DNA from: Adiantum capillus-veneris
Taxonomy: Eukaryota; Streptophyta; Polypodiopsida; Polypodiales; Pteridaceae
Reading direction: 5' to 3'
Length of the DNA stretch: 64,000 bases
Assembly (NCBI GenBank): GCA_014529385.2
Contig: CM043960.1
Coordinates: 126,082,043-126,146,042 of the forward strand
Shown here in pieces: positions 45,664-57,800 of this stretch (positions within the stretch are counted from its first letter, which is position 1; each line of letters opens with the position of its first letter). The notes beneath the pieces were generated by a model. That model was not told where the DNA came from. It was given only the letters and a program-made list of their open reading frames with translations, and ran no database searches. Made by a program: the position numbers and the translations under genes.

Positions 45664-46056
45664 AAACCTAGTTTTAAGAAATCAATTAAATAAGCATTCA
45701 AGAGGAAAAGCTCCACAATGTTGACATAGCCATCAACTTTATTCAGGCAATAGAAGCCTTACAAGCATGGTAGAATCAACAAAAGCTTAGCTCACTCTCT
45801 TGGTTTTCACATATCTTATTTGCTCACTCATTTCACACTATTGTGTCCCAAAAATAAAGAGTTTTTGGCTTACATACACATGCTTTTTAACTCACTAATA
45901 AGTTTAGAGGCTCTAAAGTGCTAAAAGCTAGCTTGGGATTTTACAAATTGGAAGCTCGTGGCTTAGTACATCAGAAATTACATAGAATTTTTGCTCTTAC
46001 ATGGCTAAAAAATTATTATACGGGGTCCTCAGAAGGTGTTGTTTGTATGTCCAACT
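45664..46056. other. Unassigned DNA
   Basis: No gene, RNA or element end recognised. It lies at the 3' side of copia element K, where RT and the 3' LTR would be expected but are not visible. Confidence 0.35.
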
Positions 46057-47720
46057 TTAGTGGGAGCCCCTCGGGCTGCATCTACCAACACACCAGCTTT
46101 GCATGCTGCTTTGGACAAGAATCCACGGATGAGGTAGAAGTATGAGTAGTAGGATCCGCAACAACAAACTTGGAATCTCCATCCAAAGTGTTGGAATCCA
46201 TGAATTGAGCTGGCTGCAGAAGTCCATCCTGGTGTAGCTCATCTAGTTGACAAGTGAAACCAAAACCAAAGTCGGTGGAAAGGCAACCAATGGGCAATCC
46301 CTCTATGAGAGAATACCTAGTTTCCACCTACACATGTCTAGTGTGTGAAGAATAGGACATGCCACAAGAGTGAAGTGTTATTAGCTTGAAGGCCCAAGTT
46401 GAGATCTACTCTATGGCATCAAGCTCCAAAGGTGTAGTTTGTCGCCACGCCTTGTACTATAATTCCTCTCCAACTGAAGACATCTCCATAGTTCTAGAGT
46501 ATATCTGTCTCATAAGATAAAAATTGACATAATTATTGCTCTCAAAAACTTTTTGCTTATCTTGGATGCATGCCGAATGGGAAAGTGGTCCACTGGTAGA
46601 CACCATAGCAGGCTTTGTCGCATAGAACCAATCGAAAACACGCTTCTCCTTGGGAGAAGGCTTTGAAGAAGTAGAGGCACTAATGTCATGGTCCTCCTCA
46701 TCACTAGACTTTGAGTCCGCATTAGAAGTGTCATGATTCGGGGACATGAGTGATTTTGAAGCTTAAGTAGAACCAAGTGTTGAGGGTGAATATGGTGAGA
46801 TAGAAGGTGAGAGAGAAGATGTAGTGGAAGAGGCTGATCTTGCTGAAGAAGAAAGAAAACTCTCATCATGGCTGATGGTTATGGTATTGGTGTTAGGGTC
46901 AACAAGCCAAAAAGCATTGGATTCTTGAATGTAACCTACAAAGATGAGCTTCTTGGCTTTTGCGCCCAACTTTTGGCGAGTCTCCTTTCGTATATGGACA
47001 AAGGTAGGGCTCTCAAACACTCAAAAGTGAGCAAACAAAGGCTTGTGACCATGGTACTCATAAAAAGGAGTCATATACTTCATAGAAGTGGTTGGGGAGT
47101 GGTTTTATATGTACACCACTATTGAGCAAGCCATTGTCCAATATGTATGTGGTAGTGAAGTATGCTCAAACATGGCTTGAGTCATCTCCACCACGATTCA
47201 ATTCTTTCATTCAACAATCCCATTTTGGAATGGAGTGTGTGGAGAAATCATATGGTGCTAAATGCCCTTTGGCTTTTAAACTATATAAATCTACTCAAAT
47301 TGAAGTCACCCCCTCTATCGATGCAAAGTGTGACCACCTTAAGGTCTTCTCTTTCTTCACCATAGTCTTCCATTCGTTGAATCGTTGAAATGCTTCATAC
47401 TTGAGCTTGAGGAAATAAGCCCAACTGTACCAGGGAAAATCATCCACAAACAACAACATATACAAGGCTCCTCCAAAAGAAGCTTGTGCCATGGGATTGC
47501 ACAAAACCACATGTATGAGTGTAAGTGGTCATACAATGCGTGTGGTAGCCTATGCTGGAAAGGGATCTGATGTTTCTTGTCAACTTGACAAGACAGACAA
47601 ATCCCGGTCGATTTTTGAATCGAGGGAAGGGCATCCATGAGTGCATCTCGTGATGCAACTTGAAGCTAGGCATAGTATAGATGCCCAAATCCTCAATCTC
47701 AAAGTGAAGGAGATCGGCTA
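46057..47720 (-). pseudogene. Copia K integrase and linker
   Basis: CLSCQVDKKHQIPFQ (about 47550-47595) is the Cys-containing pre-integrase/zinc part. A core with weak motifs follows in shifting frames. VHIRKETRQKLGAKAKKLIF with VGY (about 46940-47000) is the conserved integrase C-terminal block. A long Ser/Thr/Asp-rich linker follows (SSDEEDHDISAS at 46680-46715), as normally precedes RT. Many stops. Confidence 0.75.
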
Positions 47721-48605
47721 TCATGCAAGAGGAGTGCTATAAACTTGAAGAGAGAGCCATCTCGCTCACCTATAGCAAGAAGAAAACCACTAGAGGAGTC
47801 AGTGATAACAACCTTACCACGACCAAATTGTACATTAGCACCCTATGCATCCAAGATTCTATAAAAAGTAGGTTGAAGGCAAGGTCCGGAAAGTAGAGAG
47901 CCTCCAAACTGCTTAAATTTGAAGCAAAAAACATGTCAAGAACCTAATACGAGTCACCTCAAGTACTGGTTTAACCCTCAAAATTCCATGGAGAACTAAA
48001 CCAGTCCCTCATAAGCATCATGTGAGTGATAGCACGATCCAAGAGCCTACTTGAGAGATAGAGAGAGCAGATCTCATAGCCGTAGTAACCAAGTTGGTAC
48101 CCTCTGTGTTCTTAGCAATGAACACTATGGAAACAATAGGCTTCTTGGAAGCCTTATTAGCCTCATCCCTCTTCTTCTAATTTCATTTAGTCGTGTTGTA
48201 CCCCTTTTTGTTTTAGTAGTAGCACTCGATGTGGTTGTCTTACCCTTCTTTTTCTTTGCCTTGTCACAGTTGATGTTGTCATCAAAATCCAAACTCTATG
48301 TCTTCTTATCGTATCATGTGCATTGGGCCCTGGCGAGCAAGGCTCTAGCCACACCAACAAGTCCTCTAGCATGAGCTTTGGAATGACCTCCAATCTGTAT
48401 GAATTGGGGAAGCAATTGCTCCCAAGTTGGTGGGTCAGTGGATGGATGTGATGACACCAAACTCTGAAAGAATGGGTCGTAGTGCTCCAAAAGTTCGAAG
48501 AGTATATGGATAGGCATGCATTGTGATGACATTTCTCCTCTAGCTACTATCAAGTTATCCCAACTTTTGGACAGCCAGAATCTTCCTTGCTAAGTTTCAA
48601 ACATG
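47721..48605 (-). pseudogene. Copia K gag and protease region, degraded
   Basis: A gag-like stretch (LLEHYDPFFQSLVSSH, PTWEQLLPQFIQ at 48400-48520) precedes a Lys-rich region at about 48190-48290. A FIAKNTEGTNLVTT-type segment lies at about 48080-48120. Assignment rests mostly on position upstream of the pre-integrase domain. Confidence 0.5.
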
Positions 48606-49330
48606 ATGATAGTGGGGTACTCACTGCCTTACCCCTTGCCTATTGAAATGCTACAAGACTTTGTGGAACGGTAGGATTCCTGGGATAACTCAAGAATGCC
48701 TTTTTCCTGTCTCTCTTAATACACATACCAAGAAAATGATTTTCATCACCCAAATATTTCATAGCAAAGGTTTTTCTCAACATTTACTTCAATCTGGCAA
48801 TCTCCTCAGTGGACTTTCCTGCAATGAGAATGTCATCTACATATAGAATGAGAATGACCAAAGAACCATCATTGAGTTTCTTTGTATACAACTAGTTATC
48901 CTCTTAACTCCTTTTAGAACCATGGACCTCATAAAAGCGTCAAGATTTTGTTACCACTACCTAGAACCCTGATTTCAATCATAAAGTGATTTCTTAAGTT
49001 TGCATACAATCTCTTCCCTGCTAGGCTATTCAAAACCTTCAGGTTGCTTCCTGTAAACATCCTCTTCTAGATCCCAGTGAAGAAAATTTGTCTTCACATC
49101 CATTGGACAAGCTTCATGTCCTCTATGGCTATTAGGCCAAGCATTGTGCACAATGCTTGTCCTCTATGGCTACTAGGCCAATCATTGTACACAATGTAAT
49201 CATCTTGACTACTGGCGAGGAGATTTCATCAAAATCAACTCCCTTTTGCTGCTTGAATCCCTTAGCAACCAATCTAGCTTTATACTTAGGCTTAGGATCA
49301 TCATATGTAAACAATTGTGAGTGCGTAAAG
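48606..49330 (-). pseudogene. Copia reverse transcriptase fragment
   Basis: KYKARLVAKGFKQQKGVDFD and SSPVVKM (about 49200-49290) open RT. A DVKTNFLHWDLEEDVY-like block (about 49040-49090) and ILYVDDILIAGKS (catalytic YVDD, about 48820-48860) follow. The tail ILELSQESY near 48700 belongs to the connection region. A 41-bp tandem duplication (49118-49199) and stops break the frame. Confidence 0.85.
49118..49199. repeat. 41-bp tandem duplication in copia RT
   Basis: GTCCTCTATGGCTATTAGG at 49118 recurs as GTCCTCTATGGCTACTAGG at 49159. Because 41 is not a multiple of three it shifts the RT frame. Confidence 0.88.
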
Positions 49331-49341
49331 GTGTTGCATGT

Positions 49342-49343
<2 letters not shown>

Positions 49344-49376
<33 letters not shown>
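49344..49376. repeat. (AG)n microsatellite, 33 bp
   Basis: Uninterrupted AG run directly upstream of the copia RT fragment on the minus strand. Confidence 0.95.
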
Positions 49377-49380
<4 letters not shown>

Positions 49381-49538
49381 ATAGTATATGGGTGGAGCAG
49401 CTCAACACAATGTGTCTAAGAGAGCCCTTATTCTTCTAACTAGTAAAGAATAAGGTGTGTACAAGTAATGGGCGGTCAAACATCTCTGACGTGTCCGATT
49501 TAGGTAAGAGGCACACCACCTTTACCCCAACAATTTTC

Positions 49539-50450
49539 CACTCTTAGGAATTTCGCAATTTTTGTACTCTACCATGCATGGAAGGGTTTCACTCTTGCAT
49601 AAGCACTCAAAGGAAGTTTTTGATTATTGTCTCAAGATTGCAAGTTGGTGCATTCTGAAGTTTTGTGTTAACCACACATAGGTCACACCAAAGCAAAACT
49701 CATTGTAGAAAGCATATGCATTGTTCATTTCAAGTTTGTCTACTTTCAAGTTTGTTTTGAAAATTCAAAGGGAGGAGTAAGGGGATAGCTTCGCGGAAGT
49801 GATGCCCATGTTTCTTGAGCATAAAACTTCTATCGCTTCCATGGAGATGCCCCCTGGATGGCAAGTGATGCAAAGAAAATGTACGGGATTTGTTTATGAC
49901 AGGGTTAACTTGAAACTTATGTCGAGACAAACTTCCAAGAGACTCGTTGTTTTTTTAAGGTCTTGTTTTGAGTAGATATTAAAAGGAAATAGGAACTAAG
50001 GGATTATAACTCAAGGAACTCGCTCTAAATTTCAACTAGGATTAAAAACTTTACCAAGAAGATTTGACGTGGATAGCCCTAGCATAACATAGAAGATTTA
50101 AGTGTGAACTTTCTCTTACATGTTTGGAAAAGGCCAGCGTAGGGGTTTACCTATGGGATGCAATGGGGGATGGTCTTTTTTAGCTAGAATTGATAATCAT
50201 TGGTCTATGTTTTGAACTCAAGTTCATTCACTGTCCTAGAAATGGGATTGAATGGGAGTGAGTCTCAATCGGGTGATAGGAACCCACTAATGCGTCTGGA
50301 AATCAGCCTAGTCCGGGTAGGCCTAATGCCAATGGGAAAAGGAGGAAGGAAAATGGATCCACGAAGGGATCAGGATAAGGGAGGAGGATGTGTTTTAATT
50401 AAGGAACTCTTCTAATTGTTTAGTAAAAAGGAACCTTGGAAAGGCTAGGA
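49539..50450 (+). repeat. Dispersed repeat X, uninterrupted copy
   Basis: About 910 bp, reverse complement of 24870-24207 joined to 15107-14851. It serves as the empty-site reference for the G4 insertion: GGGGGATGGTCTTTTTTAGCTAG at ~50165 spans the point where the other copy contains G4. No terminal TG/CA, inverted repeats or ORF recognised. Together with the other copy it forms a long inverted repeat pair about 25 kb apart. Confidence 0.8.
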
Positions 50451-50772
50451 ACCTAAATGGGTTATTCCGCAATTGTCCTCATCAGCCGGACCTTTGCTCT
50501 TCTTCTCGGATTATTGATTTAAAAGAATCTAGAGTAGATTATTTTTTTTGGTAAGCCTTTTCCACACAAGATAAAGAAAAATAAGAATTGGCAATTGTGT
50601 CATGGCGCCGCCTCCACACGTGGTGGAGGAGACAGGATATCCAAGTCATGGGACGAAGATATGGATATGGCTACAGGAGTATATGTGATTGCTTGAAAGA
50701 TAGCTAGATAATTTTACTAATACTAAAGGAAAAAGGATATCAAATATTTTAAAAAGAAAAAAGGTGGAAACG
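50451..50772. other. Unassigned DNA with a small hairpin
   Basis: Contains a perfect 7-bp stem hairpin CCTCCAC-ACGTG-GTGGAGG at 50611-50629. No other feature recognised. Confidence 0.4.
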
Positions 50773-50913
50773 ACTTGATAAATGCACACTTGCAAGGGTA
50801 TGCAATAGTTTGCATGCTGCTTTCAAATGCTTGAAATGTATTCTGGGTTTGACATATTTGGAATACTTTTTCTAGTACCATAGTAATACCTTTGAAAGGT
50901 GCATTTATCAAAC
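50773..50913. mobile_element. MITE-like inverted-repeat unit (141 bp)
   Basis: Imperfect terminal inverted repeats of ~28 bp: ACTTGATAAATGCACACTTG at the left and GTTTGATAAATGCACCTTTC reading inward from the right. The core is AT-rich with no ORF. Target-site duplications are not evident. Size and structure suit a non-autonomous DNA transposon; the superfamily is unknown. Confidence 0.5.
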
Positions 50914-51538
50914 GGTTCAGTGGGTGGGTGGATTCCAGAGGGTTAATTTGTTGGCCAAAAAATTGAACCCAATTTTATGTTGTCCATTTGGTTAAGCCGA
51001 AAACGGGATAAGGGATTCTGATCTACAGAGCGAGAATCAAACTTGGAAATGAGGGATTTGTGTAGATATTAAATACACTAATCTTAGGGGAACGCTATGA
51101 TGGCTATGCTCGGCCATAACCGAGAAAAAATGTTAGTGACCTTGAGCCAAGGGTGAACTAGACAACACCTACTAGTTCAACCTGGATGGTTGAGTTTACA
51201 GTTAGTCTGATGACTTCGACTGGAAAGTTTGAAGTAATAAGGAAAGATATTTCATGGCTAAGGGATCCATATGAGAGAAAGTGAATGTTATCACCCCCTT
51301 GTGTTAGCATCAAAGAGCAGGAGGAGTCATGTCTTGGTGTCGGTCTCAAGCGGGAGGGATGTCAAGAATCCTGGTGTATCCATTTGGAGATGGTGCAGTC
51401 GACGGTCCCTAGCATGACCCTCACAATGTAGACCCTATACTCCCCAAGAGTATCCATGACTCTAACAATTCATCACCCTCTGAAGTTCTACTACCCGATG
51501 GTAGGAGTCTTGCCGAAGTACAAGAGGTCGAATGATAT
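50914..51538. other. Unassigned 5' flank of element D
   Basis: Possible 5' leader or degraded LTR of D. No sequence here matches the LTR-like region at 62943-63467, and no primer site was found. Confidence 0.35.
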
Positions 51539-53996
51539 ATGCAAGAAGCTAGGAAAAGGGAAATTGAGAGCCTACTTATGATAGAGAAATGCCAAGCCAT
51601 GAAAGCAAAGACCCCTATGACAACAATCATATTATACAAGCAACCAACTACTCTTGAATTAGCAGTCGTTGAGGGGCAGAACATAGGGAACCATAATGCC
51701 TCCACGTCAAGGGGAACCTCCAGCACTCCAAGCTTAAAGGTGGTATTTCTCACTGAAAATTGGGAGTATGACCTGCAAAGCGGGACTTTGACTGACCTAT
51801 ATGTGGGCTACAAATACCTGGGTTGGTTAGAGGTTCTACAATCCATGTCTAGTGCCATGAGTCTAGAGGAGCGACAACAACGGATGGTCTGTGATGTCAT
51901 CCATGGGGTTGTCCAATCACAGATACAAAACAAGGGAATTAATATTCCTTTGATGGGTCCTATGAGATTCTTGGATACGAGAAAGGCGAAATAGCCAACC
52001 CTATCACAAATAAAGACTCCCTTAGTAAGTCCCATGGATCCTTCATATGTTGTTTTGTACGGAGTCTCGATACATTATGAGCCCACAAGCAATAGTTTTA
52101 CCTTTCCAAATTTAGCTCATCTTTCCCTCGAAGACACTAGTAATGGCTACCATGCCTATTCCAGTAAGAATCATGGCAACAAGTACACCCTGGACCTCAT
52201 TCGTTAGTAAAGCACCGCTACTCAGTAGCACAGTGCCTACAACAATACCTATAGATTTATATCAATCATATATACTTGTTAATGCTCATGCCCATGTAGC
52301 TCCTATACCCCGAATTGTTTTGATAACTTACGCGGAACAACCACCCTATCCAAGCCCCTATTCTAGTTGAGACATACCAACTAGCATTAACATGTCACAT
52401 CCTATGTCTGCTATGCTTAGGGCCACACATATGAACTATAGGCCACCACATGGTGCAACGTTGTACCAAGCTTGGAACCCAAGAATCGCCCATATGCCAA
52501 ACCCAACCCCAAACCCCATTCCATATGCAGTGTCGAGAGCACCTCTTCCCACTATAGCTACTCACTTGGGTGACCTGGCAACATTTGCTCAAGCTATTGG
52601 TCGGTCTATTTCTGAAAATATGTGTAGCATGCCTAATAGAGAGCCTAGAAATAAGGCAATACAAGTGGACAAGCTCACACAAAAATTCACTGGAGACGGA
52701 GATGCTAGAAATCATATTGAGGTATTTGAGCACGTATGTGATTCCCTGGAAGAGCACAATGAACTACATAAGTGAAAGGATTTAAGCTTGAGTCTAAGTG
52801 AGAAGGAGGGGGATTAGTATAGAACCCTAAGGAATGAAGAGTGCACTCACTATCCTACTCTTAGGAGATTTTTCTTGAAAGAGTACATACGAGAGGGAGT
52901 GCTTTGGGATGTAGCATCTTAGCTATAGAAAGCCCAACGGGAGGAAGGTGAGTCAATGAGAGACTTTATTAGTCGCTTGAAGCATTTGAATTCTCACTGT
53001 AACCCAAATGAACATTTCAACAGTAACCAACTTCTTGATAGATTCATTAGGGGACTGTAATAGGAGGATATCTATAATGGCCTAATCATTCGAGGTATCA
53101 CTACTTGGGAAGCAGTCACCACCAATGCAATCCAATTGGAGGACACTTCAATGATTGAAGGTGAACCATGGGGATTAAAACTACCACCATAAGAGAAAAA
53201 ATTTATGAAGACACCACGAGAGGAAATCAAGCAAAGACACGATTAAGGGAAGACATAAGGAATTCACTCCCATATTACCAATGATGAAACAAATGTTTTC
53301 AAGGCTAACCAAATCAAGTGAGAGCCTCCAAGAGAAGCCACAAGGACCAAAACCCAATGGAACCACAAAGAAAATTGGGGCCTACCCAAATACTGTAGAG
53401 GAGATTGAGCGAGTTAAGCATTTAAGGAATTTGGTAGAGAGACCGAAAGAGGGCTAGAGCCAGAACCTAAGAGGATTAGGATTACGGATACAATGTTCCC
53501 CACACAACCGCAACCTCAAGGAGACCCCAACCCGATGGCCATACCTGGTATCATCTGGAAAGGAAGTGAGGTCAAAACATCGGAAAGTGGGTATACACCT
53601 TTCTTGATTGAAAGAATGTTTAGTGAGGGAATACCTCATCCCATCAAAGAAATGGAGATCCCATCTTCACCAACCTTAGGTCATGGACTAGAATCTCAAA
53701 AAATGCCCTTGAACATTGCCAAATTGATGGATTTCTTGGCTTCTGAAGTCAAAACCCACTATAATGTCTAAATTGTATGGGGATCCAGATCTATATTTGC
53801 CTCTTCGGGCATTTCTCAATGGAGAACTAAAAGTCGGCCTACTACAAATTGCACAAATAAGTAGGCCCAATGAAATCCCAATTGAGGAGGAATGCTTGGA
53901 CCCACAACCCAAACTAGATGAAAGATCAATTATTGAAATACCTGTTAACATGTTGGGGAAATACTTTGAAGGTGATGAATCTAATGCAACCCTACC
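51539..53996 (+). pseudogene. Element D gag
   Basis: A Gln/Glu/Arg-rich N-terminal part (51539-51994) and a Pro-rich part (52143-52560) precede the retrotransposon-gag domain at about 52660-53160: DKLTQKFTGDGDARNHIEVF, then HYPTLRRFFLKEYI, MRDFISRLKHLNSHC and NQLLDRFIRGL. A C-terminal segment (53493-53990) has SESGYTPFLIERMFSEGIPH. No zinc knuckle seen. The frame is cut at 53996 by element E. Several stops. Confidence 0.72.
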
Positions 53997-54119
53997 TAAA
54001 AGGACAAGAGTAATGCGTGTCCTAGTCTCCACCTAGCCATGCTATCTTATAGCCTCCCCCTAGCATACACAATGTCCGGCCATGCCGCTGGCCTTGCCCG
54101 TAGGACCCATGTCCTTACA
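53997..54119 (-). repeat. 3' LTR of E (123 bp)
   Basis: In the minus orientation it begins TGTAAGGACATGG. It contains CTATAAGATAG, a possible weak TATA motif, on the minus strand. The far end is TTTTA where the other LTR has TTTCA. About 89% identical to the 5' LTR by eye. Confidence 0.93.
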
Positions 54120-54134
54120 TTACCCCCCCCTTGG
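54120..54134 (-). promoter_or_regulatory. Polypurine tract of E
   Basis: Minus-strand CCAAGGGGGGGGTAA abuts the LTR start TGTAAGG. An eight-G run. Confidence 0.8.
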
Positions 54135-55460
54135 AGAATCGTTTTCGTCCTTGAAAATTAACGTAGGAAAACGTTTCTTAAGTGCGGAGACATTCTCCCA
54201 TGTAGAACCTTCTTCAGGTCTATCTAGCCATTTTACCAACACCTGTCGTCTGACATGATGTCTGGTGTGAAGCTCATGAGAATCCAAAATCTTTTTGGGT
54301 TCATGAGGGATGCTTGGTGGTTCTATAAGATCAACTAAGATACCTGTGTCAATGACATTATCATTCTATCCTAGCTGTTTTTGTAAACGGTTAACATGAA
54401 AAATAGGATGAACTTGTGAGTGCTTGGGAAGAGATAACTTATAGGCCACTTGACCTATATGTTTAAGAATGGTAAACAGTCCACAATAGCGTGGTGAAAG
54501 TTTAACAACTTTTCCCATCTTTAGACTTTCTAAATGCTTCGGAATCATGAGGAAAACCTTGTCTCCTTCTTCAAAATTAGCAAGACGACGATGCTCATCT
54601 GCGTACTTCTTATATCGATCTTGAGCTTTCTTAACATTCTATTGAGAAACCCGAAACATATCAAAATGGTCTTGGAGAAAATCCTTCCCTTATTGTATCT
54701 TCTCCTTAGCCAACCCCACCGTAACGGGTGATGTAGGTTGAAAACCATATAAAAGCATTTATGGACTAAACCCTATAGTTACATGCTTTGAACTATTTTA
54801 AGCAAATTCCAATACGGGCAAGTAGTCTTCCCAATTGGTTTGCTTCTTGCTAACGTACTCTCGTAGCATATCCTCTAGCACTTGATTAACTCTTTTGATT
54901 TGACCATCTGTTTTTGGATGATCAGATGTACTAAGATTAACTTAGTTTCCAACTTTTGAAACACAGCTCTCCAGAAGTGATTATTGAACTTTTGATCTCT
55001 GTCACTAATGATACTAGCTGGAAGACCATGGAGTCTATATATGCTCTACAAATAGTCGTGCTAATTCTGGTGTCTTAACCGTATTCTTAGTGGGAATGAA
55101 TTGACCCATCTTTATTAGACGGTCTACAATTACCCATATGGCATCATAACCACGATTTGTAGTAGGTAGTCCTACTACAAAATCCATAGAGATACTTTCC
55201 CACTTACCTTGTGGAATCTCTAAATGATGTAAAAGGCCACGTACCTTGAGGCGCTCTACCTTATTAACTTGGCATTGTTGGCAATTTGTACTTTTGAACA
55301 TCATGATGTAAGCTTGGCCAATAAAATTGACGTCGAACTAAGGCATACGTTTTACAAATACTTGGATGACCAGCACTTGGATTATCATGACACTCATATA
55401 ATATTTGGCACCTAGTGTCTAAGTCCTTTGGCACACATACTCTACCCTTGTGGAGTAAGT
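54135..55460 (-). pseudogene. E integrase with chromodomain
   Basis: The zinc-finger half has CQQCQVNK (about 55265-55290). SMDFVVGLP holds the first catalytic Asp (about 55175-55200). ASIISDRDQKFNNHFW holds the second (about 54985-55030). The GPY-like module reads PRYCGLFTILKHIGQVAYKL, then SQVHPIFHVNRLQKQ (about 54380-54500). The chromodomain at about 54150-54290 has VRRQVLVKWLDRPEEGSTWE. The HHCC histidine half and the Glu region are frame-shifted. Stops at 54366 and 55035. Confidence 0.83.
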
Positions 55461-55521
55461 ATCCATCATCAATGGAAAAACTCTTCCATCACTTAAGCTC
55501 TTCCTGAGTAGGGGTGGAGCT

Positions 55522-57295
55522 CTATGTGTTAGATTTTTTATCTGCGCGTGCAAAAACATGTTGATCTGGTTGTGCACAGGCATGTGAGTGTGAGGGATCC
55601 CTTCTTAAAACTGCACTCCACACTATGGCATATGATTGATCTTGTGCACACTTGCCACTTAATGACTCCAAAAATTCACTCTTTATTTCCGTGAAAGCAA
55701 GTGAATTAATCTGAGGCATTTGACTTAGTGCATCCGCTACTACATTATATCGCCCCTTGCGATATTGTAGCTTACAATCATAATCTTGAAGGATCTCTGC
55801 CCATCTAGCTTTACGACCCTTCAAGTTTTTTTGAGTAGTAAACCATTTTATACTCTTATTGTCAAAAACTACTTCAAACTTGGCACCATATAAATAGTGT
55901 GGCCACTTTCGTAAAGCGTGAATTATGGCATAGAGCTCTCTCTCATAGACATAAAAATTATGTTGAGCTCTATCCAACTTTTTACTTTCAAAGGCTATAG
56001 ATCTTCCCTTTTGGAGAAGTACCCCACCAATTTCTTTATCACTAGCATCAGTCTCTACCACAAACGGCTTAAGTGGGTCCACAATTGCTAGGATGGGAGC
56101 AATGGCTATATCTACCTTGAATTGTTCAAAATTGCGTTGTTGGGCTTCTTCCCAAGAGAAGGTCTTACGTTTTGCTTTAAGTTGATCCATCATAGGAACA
56201 ACGATTTTGGCATAATCACGGATATATTGTTGATAAAATCCAGCCATGCCTAAGAAAATTTGAAGTTCTTCAACCATGTTGAGATGTGGCCATCGAAGAA
56301 TTGCAGCGACCTTGTCAATGTCCATCTTGATGCCACAATAAGAGATCACGTGATCGAGGTAAGGTATTTTTGTTTTAAAGAAATTACATTTGCTTTGATT
56401 AGCATACAAAGTGTGAGTCCGTAGCTGTTCGAACACTAATTGTAAGTGTTCTATGTGTTCATCTTCAGTCTTACTGTAAATGAGAATGTCATCAAAGAAA
56501 ACCACAACAAATTTTCCAAGATAGAGACATAAGACACTATCCATGAGTTTCATAAATATAGCTGGAGCATTGGTTAAACCAAAAGGCATAACCAAAAAAT
56601 TCAAAATGCCCGAACCGTGTTCTAAAGGAAGTTTTAGAGATATCTTTCAATAGGTTACGCACCTGGTGGTATCCTGAACGAAGATCTATCTTTGTATAGT
56701 ATCTTGCCCCATGGAGCTAATCAAACAACTCATCCACTTGAGGGAGAGGATACTTGTTCTTGATGGTTATGGCATTTAATCCATGATAATCTACACACAT
56801 GCGCATAGTACCATCTTTCTTTTTTACCAATAGAATTGGTGATTCCCAAGGCGAAGTGCTAGTTCTAATGAAACCACGTGTGAAGTAGTCATCCAAGTAA
56901 CTCTCAACCTCCTTGGCCTCACTAGCACTCATACAATAAGGTGGTTTAATCATCGATTTAGTTCCCAGAAGGACATCTATGCCATGTTGCACATCACGTG
57001 TACGGGGTAAACTCGACGGTAAATCACTTGAGAACACATCACTATACTTTGTGAGTAAGTGAGTCAGCTCTTGCCGTGCAAAAGGAGAAAGTAAACTAGA
57101 GTTATTTTGGGATGGAGAATCTTGTAATTCCTGTAATGTTTGTTTTACAATAGTTGCACTTTGCTCTTTAGAATTGTTAATACTTTGCTTATTATTAAAG
57201 TTCATTTCACTTTGCATACCATAACTAGAATTCACAGCACTTTGCTCTTGAGAATTCACAAGACTTAGAGACAAGCAGTAACACAAATATTTCAT
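55522..57295 (-). pseudogene. E reverse transcriptase and RNase H
   Basis: RT N-terminal part: [40 protein letters not shown] and [20 protein letters not shown] (56717-57030). After a frame change: [29 protein letters not shown] and VVVFFDDILIYSKTEDEH (catalytic DD at about 56485-56510). RNase H: VETDASDKEIGGVLLQKG, then YERELYAIIHALRKWPHYLY and VVADALSQMPQ (about 55700-55745). The 360-codon stretch 55522-56604 is the longest nearly intact pol segment in the window. Confidence 0.9.
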
Positions 57296-57800
57296 CTATT
57301 AAATCTACTTTATGTAAAATAGAAAGCTCGGTTGTACATGTAAGAGGTGCAGATGGTATATTTTTCTCACCAAGCAAAAGAACATGTTTACCATTGGCCA
57401 TAAAGGATAAGGAGTTGTGTTCATAACTAGCGTGCAATGTGTTTCCTAAACCATGCAGCCACTCCCATCCTCCAACCACATCATCACGCTCCAGGTTCAT
57501 AACTTGAAAGTCAAGGGTCATCGTATGATCTTGAACAATAAGCTCAACCCCTTGCACTACCGTGTCCCATACTTCTTTATTATTTCTAGACATCTGTTCT
57601 ACCACATACTTGTGGGAGCAGGGAGTCTATATAAGCTTCAATTTCTTGACTAGCTTATAGTTCAGGAAGTTATGAGTTGCACCATCATCCACTAAAATAC
57701 GAAAACGTTGTCCATCAATAGTGCCATGCATGTGAATCCAACTCATAGGGGCCAAAGGTGGACTGCCACATTGAAGCAGGCACACAACACTTGTGCTTTT
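57296..57800 (-). pseudogene. E aspartic protease
   Basis: Active-site motif LVDDGATHNFLN at about 57660-57695 (DDG form). The ORF continues with FQVMNLERDDVVGGWEWLHG (about 57470-57530), the position of the usual LGMDWL block. A linker to RT follows. Frame changes occur at about 57605 and 57225-57295. Confidence 0.7.

Larger units (their letters stand above)
46057..49330 (-). mobile_element. Ty1/copia sequences K with RT placed before gag-integrase
   Basis: Read on the minus strand, RT comes first (49330-48610), followed by gag-like, pre-integrase, integrase and the integrase-RT linker (48553-46057). Copia order is gag-protease-integrase-RT. So either two truncated copies are joined at about 48600 or one was rearranged. 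No LTRs were recognised at either end. Confidence 0.75.

Noticed and set aside
50611-50629. Hairpin as a transcription terminator
   Set aside because: Short stem without a following T-run, in a eukaryotic context; no gene ends there.
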